Assembly (NCBI GenBank): GCA_029204225.1 | Contig: CM055096.1 | Coordinates: 73,664,919-73,728,918, forward strand | Source: Diphasiastrum complanatum | Taxonomy: Eukaryota; Streptophyta; Lycopodiopsida; Lycopodiales; Lycopodiaceae | DNA length: 64,000 nucleotides | Reading direction: 5' to 3' | Shown here: positions 58,427 to 64,000 of the stretch, piece after piece | Layout: each line of letters begins with the position of its first letter | Position numbering within the stretch: the stretch's first letter is position 1 | Made by a program: the position numbers and the translations under genes | Notes under the pieces: generated by a model | Databases searched by the model: none | What the model was told of the DNA's origin: nothing | The model's input: only the letters and a program-made list of their open reading frames with translations

Positions 58427-59028
58427 TGTAGAACATCTAATCAGACAAATCTCGGTTCTACTAACAAAGTGCACAGTTTAATTTACAAAGGATGAGAAGC
58501 GGACTCGAATTCAAAACATTTCTATTCGTGTTCAACCTCGAAAGATTCGTGAAATATTCTTGTGGTAACTCAAAAGATTCGCAAACAGATTTCTTGTGGA
58601 GACTCGAAAGATTCGTGAACAAGTTCTTGTCACGAAATATTTTGTTTCTTGTTCAAACCTCACTTGTCACGAAACTGTCACCTGTCGCAAACAGTTCGCA
58701 AAATATTCTTGATTCTTCTTCAAGCTCAAAACTGTCAACTGTCGCAAACAATTTGCGAAACACGAAGCTTAGACAAAGAGATAAACTGTCGCGAACAAAA
58801 AGTATTCGAGCTTGGAAATAGAGTGTTTAGTTGAATATCAACCGTCGTAACAGTTAGATCTACTATTACCAAAAGACCTGTCCTGTAGCAATATAAATAC
58901 ATGTGCACTACTTGTTGTAGCTAGACTCTCTACTCACTCAATAGAGACACAACAAAGAAATAAGACAGCAAGAGATGTATGCTGATGATTCAGATTTAGA
59001 ATTATTCATTTTTTCTCAAAGTTTTGAT
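58427..59028 (+). repeat. 3' LTR of copia element A', truncated
   Basis: It starts TGTAGAACATCTAATC just after the purine stretch GAGAGAGAG. It matches about the first 600 bp of the 53237-54035 LTR in opposite orientation and breaks off after 'caaagttttgatcg' near 59028, where element H begins. Confidence 0.85.
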
Positions 59029-59039
59029 CGATGCTAAGG

Positions 59040-59835
59040 CCATGCCTTCTCTGATTGATGATCACCATCTTCTGGTTTCAGATTAGAACCTTCTACAACA
59101 TCCCAAAGATCTCTGTCTAACAACATCATCTAGAGTTTTAACTTCCAAATGTAGAAGTTAGAACCGTTGAACTTGTCAGTGATCCTAGCTTCGTTGGATG
59201 AAGAAGATGACGAGTTACCGATAAGAGACATATTGACAATAATACAGATAGAATAATCTCTTGGTTCGCTGAGCTATGCTCTGATACCAATCTGTAGGAA
59301 TGAGTAGCACAAACGGAGAAGAGAGAAGGAAGTAGTTGCGGAACAACTCTCCTGTTCTGAGGGGCTGCTACTAGCAAATAACAATCTAAAATGATTGTAT
59401 TTACAAAAATAGACTCACAGCTCAAGCGTTCTCATTTACAAAATCCTAAAATCTAATTCATACTCAAACGGATGAATGAGTACAGTCCGTCGAAGAGATT
59501 AGATATGGTGTGGTATTACTATAAATCAGATTCAAAACGAAGTTCAGTTCAAAATGTAAAATGATAATGCAATGTGATAATGCAAGTTCCTCAAGCGTTA
59601 AAGATAGCCATCGTCTGATCAGATACTAAGGAGTCGTTGACGTCCGTGATCTGATCAAAGTGAGTGAACAAGCGTGAACACGCAGTAGTAAGTGTAATTA
59701 AAGCACAACATCATACATCTACGTTAAACACAGATGATAGAAAGTGTTGCTTCTATATTACAATGAAAGCTTGAACAATACAATAATGGGTTACAACCAA
59801 AACGGAAGCTTAACTTGGATGCTCAATACCTTACA
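59040..59835 (-). pseudogene. Copia element H: 5' LTR, primer site and gag start
   Basis: On the minus strand a gag N-terminus starts at ATG 59231 (ITDKFNGSNFYIWKLKL, then LLDRDLWDVVEGS) and breaks off near 59040. Upstream is the primer site TGGTATCAGAGC (59289-59278), then after 3 bases the LTR inner end at 59293. The LTR probably extends to about 59835 (TGTAAGGTATTGAGC in element orientation), but that outer limit is tentative. The rest of the element was lost where the A' LTR adjoins. Confidence 0.72.
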
Positions 59836-60690
59836 TGTTTCACCAAAAACCTAATAAGTGCAATTATCTAATCCTCAAAGAAAAGAAAAACAAAAAATAT
59901 TATATGATTTTTTTTTTTAATCCAAAAAAGTTGTACTGCCATTTTGACAAATACAAAGGTCTACTGGTTGTTGATAGGCGAACATTTACAGTTAGCCAAT
60001 GTGAAGCATTAATAGCTACAACTACTTGTTGCTATACTAATAAAGTCAAGTGTTTTAAGGATGTAAAGAATATGATTTTTTTAATGACTTAAAAAAAAAG
60101 TGGTTTTTCTATTATGGTTTTTTGTTGTTGAATCAAGCCTTGGTTAATGTGCCTCAACAAACTTCTATTGCTAGTTTGACATATGCTAAGTTGTAATATT
60201 TTTATCCAACACGATCATTCAAAAGTTATATGACAACATTCTAGATTATTGTGCTTTGTTTGAAGGTTTTGTGTTGCACCTAATTAAGTTCAATAACATG
60301 TAATATGCTCTACTTTGCTTGGTTTTCTTCTAAGAAAGTATTTTGCTACTTGGCACATTCTAAATGCCATATCTTACTGATTTATACCTCTCAACGTATC
60401 TCTTTTTCTTAAAAGAATTGTCAAATGATAAAAATAAGATATTAAGATGCTGCACAATGGCTCAGCATCTAAAATTTTGATTCCTTAACACTTAGTTTTG
60501 CTTCAGTTTCTTATGTTATGGGCAAGGTTACATAAAAAGGTTGGTGTCAAGAATACGTTATGGACTACATTCTTCATGTATACGCTTGTGATATTGTAAT
60601 GTTGGGTAATCTGCATTATGAAATGGGTCCTTTTGTCGACATAACCTTGATAGACATACATTTCCCATGCATGTTGGTTGCTTGACTTTT
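59836..60690. other. Intergenic stretch without recognised gene
   Basis: No domain could be recognised. A/T runs are common. Confidence 0.45.
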
Positions 60691-60739
60691 AGCATATGAG
60701 GTATGTTAGGTTTATTAATCAGAAGGGTGCATGACATTC

Positions 60740-60840
60740 CTTGAGGGGGTGGGATTCTCATTTTCTCATTAGTATGGAAAAGCACTTTGTATAAGAGTGA
60801 GCTCTTGATGTCAAACTGAAGCAACGACATTACTTTTGGT
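60740..60840 (-). pseudogene. Short copia RT scrap
   Basis: The minus-strand frame reads LLQFDIKSSLLYKVL and MRIPPPQGM, resembling the copia RT stretch around QMDVKSAFLNG and the following MxQPxGF motif. Downstream sequence is not recognisable. Assignment rests on about 35 residues. Confidence 0.4.
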
Positions 60841-61169
60841 TTTCTATTTTGAGGATAAGATCGATTGTGAATTTCATGAATGGATGCTTAGGAGATATGA
60901 GACTAGTATTTTCCTAAATATTAAATGGAAGCATGATAAGAAGCAATAAAATCTACACTTTACTCTATTGTCACTAGATTGACATTTCTTTGCTCACTAA
61001 TATTTTATAATTGATAGATTCCTTTGGGATCAATCTTTTTTGCCATGTGGCCATGGATCTTGAACAATACCATGAAAGAATCTACAATTTACTATGTGAT
61101 TGATCATTTTGAAGAGTACACATTTCCTCAATTAAATAACTACAATTAACAATAAAATCCCTTTCCCTA

Positions 61170-61660
61170 ACTATTTTGCTTTGACAAGAAGTAAATGGAT
61201 AACAAATAGGAACATATGCATATACTTGCAATTTCCACAAAGATGCTTTGTTCCAATCGTTGTTAGTTGATCTTTTGACTCCTTGATCCGTGTGAAGAAT
61301 GCCTATGTGCTCTTATTCTCCTACATTCATATGCCACTCAATCTTCTTCTCAAAATTATCATATGAGAGAAATTTGTTGTCTAGCATTGAGTTCACCAAT
61401 ATGACATCGTTAATGTGAGCAATAACAAGGTCCTTCATTGACAAATTTATCACGGATTGTGCCCTTTGTCCACACTTATCAAACAATCGCATCTTTGCTT
61501 GACTAGTCACCAGCCTTTGCTCTGTACCTATGACTATGTCCCAAAGCTCATTTTCCATCAAAATGCTTTTCATTTTAAATTTCTTAATATTGTAATTGAA
61601 AACTCTGTCTGCATAATGACTTCCCATATTGTAGACTATGCTTAATCTACTAGGCATGAG
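61170..61660 (-). pseudogene. Copia gag relic
   Basis: On the minus strand, FKMKSILMENELWDIVIG, AQSVINLSMKDLVIAHI and then AFFTRIKESKDQLTTIG in another frame match the N-terminal and middle parts of copia gag as seen in element D. No zinc knuckle or later domain follows. Confidence 0.65.
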
Positions 61661-61889
61661 CTAGATATCAGACAAGTTGCCCATCCAAGTGAGTATGGAA
61701 TCAATCACATACTGTCTCTCATGCAGTGAGTGCGATTACACCTCAACACCATCTACTGCAGACCCCCAACCATGGTGTCTCATATCACCAGAGTCAATTT
61801 AACAGCGATGCAAACCTATTAAGGCAACAAAACAAGTGTAACCCCGTGTTAATCTATTCCCACCTCTTGATGTCCAAATTCATTGTTCC

Positions 61890-62110
61890 ACCTCCTAGCC
61901 CTAGCCATTAGGATTAGTCATTAGTCATTACAGCTAATAGTATGTACTATTACTGAGATAAGGACTGCTGCATCCTTAGCCATTGATTGAGACATTTTTT
62001 ATGGTATCAAGAATGTCTCAATCAATGGGTTTAGGTATCAACTTGATACCCTAAACCATGGGTATCAAGTTGATACCCATGGTCAAGGTCTAATCAATTG
62101 GGGATAATCA
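61890..62110 (+). repeat. Dispersed repeat R1, copy 2, with strong inverted repeats
   Basis: It shares the 'ctagccctagcc' start and 'catggtcaagg' end with copies at 7835 and 62740. Inside are a perfect 17-bp inverted repeat (61980-61996 with 62012-62028) and a perfect 27-bp palindrome (62056-62082, arms CCATGGGTATCAA around a central G). A related GGTATCAACTTGATACC lies at 62034-62050. Confidence 0.65.
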
Positions 62111-63362
62111 AGAGAAAAAGGATTTTTTACCTCTATGTATCAACATTTTAGATTTTTGAAGAAACAAAAAACAGATTCACATGCAGAATGATCTAAATTA
62201 CGGAATTGATGTGAGTGGTCAGAATTGACCTTCAAAAGTGGATAAGGCGTTTTCCTACTGACAACCTAATATGAGTAGAACCATGAATCATTATCAGAAC
62301 CAATGGTTGCAAGCCTTCCAACAACTGACAGCGTCCAGATCCTTCAGAAATGAATCTGGAAAAAACACAACTTTTGGCACCTAAACTAGCCTTTTAATCT
62401 GTGAAATTAGTAAGAAAAAACATGCTTGCAAGGCTACATGGTGTTAGAAGGTTAGCAGTACCTAAATTGTCGTAGGATTAGCAGGAACATCCACATTCTG
62501 GTCAGCGAACAAGACTTAGCCTCCATGCAAGCAATTTTAATGATACTAGCTTGAAAACAAGCTAAAAATTGAATTGGGTAAATACTATGGGTAGATCCAA
62601 AACTCACCGTACATAACACAGAAATCAATGATCTATTAATGAGTGTAGTCGTAAGACACCCCCAGGCTAGATATACTCAAAGCCCATGAGTTTATGATCT
62701 AGTATATTTAGTAATTCCACATCCAAAAACCCCAACCCTAGCTCCCAAGACTATAATTAGTCATCATGCTTAATAATATCAGCTATTACTGGGAATAAGT
62801 AAGACTGCATGACACTTTTGCCCATTAATTGGGATATGTCTGCTACCCATGGTCAAGGCCCACTCAACTGGGATCGGTCAGAGACATAACATTATGGGTA
62901 TGTGGTAATGTTGTGGATATGTCAAAAAATTGCTAGTATTGATAGGTTCTCAAACAAACCCACACACACACACCTCGGGAAAAGGGTGCCCTTTAAGCTC
63001 CAGGCACACTAGGGGCACACTAGGCAAGAATCCTTCCTTCTGAAGACCTATCCTTACATTTACCCATGTTTGGGCTTTCAAAATTTACACATGGCATAGT
63101 GATTTAGTGGCTTTGGGTTGTTGTTCACCTCGCACCTTTATTTCATGGAAAAAAATAAAAGAATGTGTCAAATTAAAAAATCCCAAACTAGACTATTTAC
63201 TTAAAATAGTGATCGAAAATCGTTGTTATTCTTATTTCTGCAACTATTTGTGTGTATATATCTAGGTTTGCAATCTCAATCATTTGTCTACCATTCATTC
63301 AACCCCGATACAATTGAACGGAATTTATTCAATACCATGCAAAAGTGGAAGATATATATGAT
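62111..63362. other. Intergenic stretch, mostly unassigned
   Basis: It contains repeat R1 copy 3 and otherwise short open frames only. The part next to 63362 is likely the 3' untranslated region of the NFD4-like gene. Confidence 0.45.
62740..62890 (+). repeat. Dispersed repeat R1, copy 3
   Basis: 'aaccctagctcccaagacta', 'atatcagctattact' and 'ctacccatggtcaaggccca' match the other two R1 copies in order. It is shorter and lacks the palindromes of copy 2. Confidence 0.55.
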
Positions 63363-63627
63363 TTACAATAACTCATAAGCTTTAGAGCTCGAGTACACAT
63401 GTTTCGTATGCATCCAAAATACAATACTTGCAACTACACCAATCATACAAACAATTGCCAATGATAGCATGGCAAGAGCGAAACACCTTTGACCTTGACA
63501 AATGTTTGCTTCTAGTGGGATGTTTAAGGTACCATGAAACTGCTTTTGGTACCATGCTGCTTCTTGATCATACAAAACACCAACCAACTTTGCTGATAGA
63601 AGATATGATCCAATAGGCGGCCCTATC
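63363..63627 (-). CDS. Last exon of an NFD4/nodulin-like MFS transporter (partial)
   Basis: The exon starts after a CTACAG acceptor (63628-63633 in the minus sense) with one base completing a codon, and ends at TAA (63365-63363), giving 87 residues. It reads IGPPIGSYLLSAKLVGVLYD, then ICQGQRCFALAMLSLA, a membrane helix (IVCMIGVVASIVFWM), TKHVYSS and a short tail. GSYLLS...G.LYD, the C-x-G-x-x-CF pair and the final R/K-T-x-x-x-Y turn fit the last segment of plant NFD4/nodulin-like major-facilitator proteins, whose substrates are mostly unknown. Earlier exons lie beyond the right edge. The exon has no stop or frameshift, so the gene may be live. Assignment is from memory of the family pattern. 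Confidence 0.68.
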
Positions 63628-64000
63628 CTGTAGCCATGAATTCATAAGTTAGTCTTTTGAAGGACTTGAAACGGTTGTTGAATCTCATTCTGTAAAACTC
63701 ACTGGTTTTAAAAACTTTGACCTTCAGAGCTTTATGATCATAATTTTGGAGAAAGCATGTGTACAATCTGAGCAAGTTCTACAAAGTGATACTAACAATG
63801 TAAGAGATACAAGCAAGGATACATTTTCTAAGTTTCAAGTGAATGATCGAGAAGAAGATGGTACCTCATTCTCATAATTCATCTAATCTCAGTGTCAATG
63901 AAATAAGCGACTACCATGAAACTTTTTTGAAATGTCATTCAACTAAGGTTTTTCATCCTCTGCAGTAGTTGAGTTGGACATAAGTGGTTGTTGCATGATT
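63628..64000 (-). other. Intron of the NFD4-like gene
   Basis: No further exon is recognised upstream of the last one within the window. The sequence is AT-rich and stop-laden in all frames. Confidence 0.5.

Noticed and set aside
59835-60092. Plus-strand 85-codon frame
   Set aside because: Lys/Asn/Phe-rich low-complexity translation of A/T-rich DNA with no recognisable motif.

Overview
The window is nuclear DNA of a vascular plant with a large, repeat-rich genome. Three host genes can be recognised, and the rest is mostly decayed transposable elements. Very long introns, many Ty1/copia and Ty3/gypsy relics, and a Penelope-like reverse transcriptase inside an intron make a gymnosperm, probably a conifer, the best guess. 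That guess is inference.

Left part (1-13020). A repeat-rich upstream zone with several fold-back elements leads into an SBDS gene on the plus strand. SBDS is the 60S ribosome-maturation factor. Five exons can be joined without a frame error into a 383-residue protein that ends in a C2H2 zinc finger. The 6.6-kb first intron holds two decayed hAT transposases and a 36-bp perfect palindrome.

Middle part (13021-32600). After long anonymous stretches come a Ty3/gypsy integrase tail, a gag-type relic and the 3' half of a copia element, all on the minus strand. Next is a two-exon minus-strand gene for a 72-residue PET100-like mitochondrial membrane protein. Its 3.46-kb intron carries the Penelope-like relic. 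A small inverted-repeat element upstream of this gene belongs to the same family as one upstream of SBDS.

Right part (32900-59840). This is a stacked graveyard of at least eight Ty1/copia copies, named D, E, C, G, A, B, A' and H here, plus one gypsy relic. None is intact. Several LTRs and primer-binding sites can be placed. A (minus strand, 5' LTR-gag-protease-integrase) and A' (plus strand, RT-RNase H-3' LTR) share LTRs and look like one family split head to tail, possibly by an inversion.

Right edge (59840-64000). Further gag and RT scraps and two copies of a dispersed repeat are followed by the last exon of a minus-strand NFD4/nodulin-like major-facilitator gene that continues beyond the window.

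The three host genes act in separate pathways: ribosome maturation, probably cytochrome c oxidase assembly, and membrane transport. Nothing suggests that they are co-regulated, apart from the shared MITE-like element and G-box motifs upstream of two of them.
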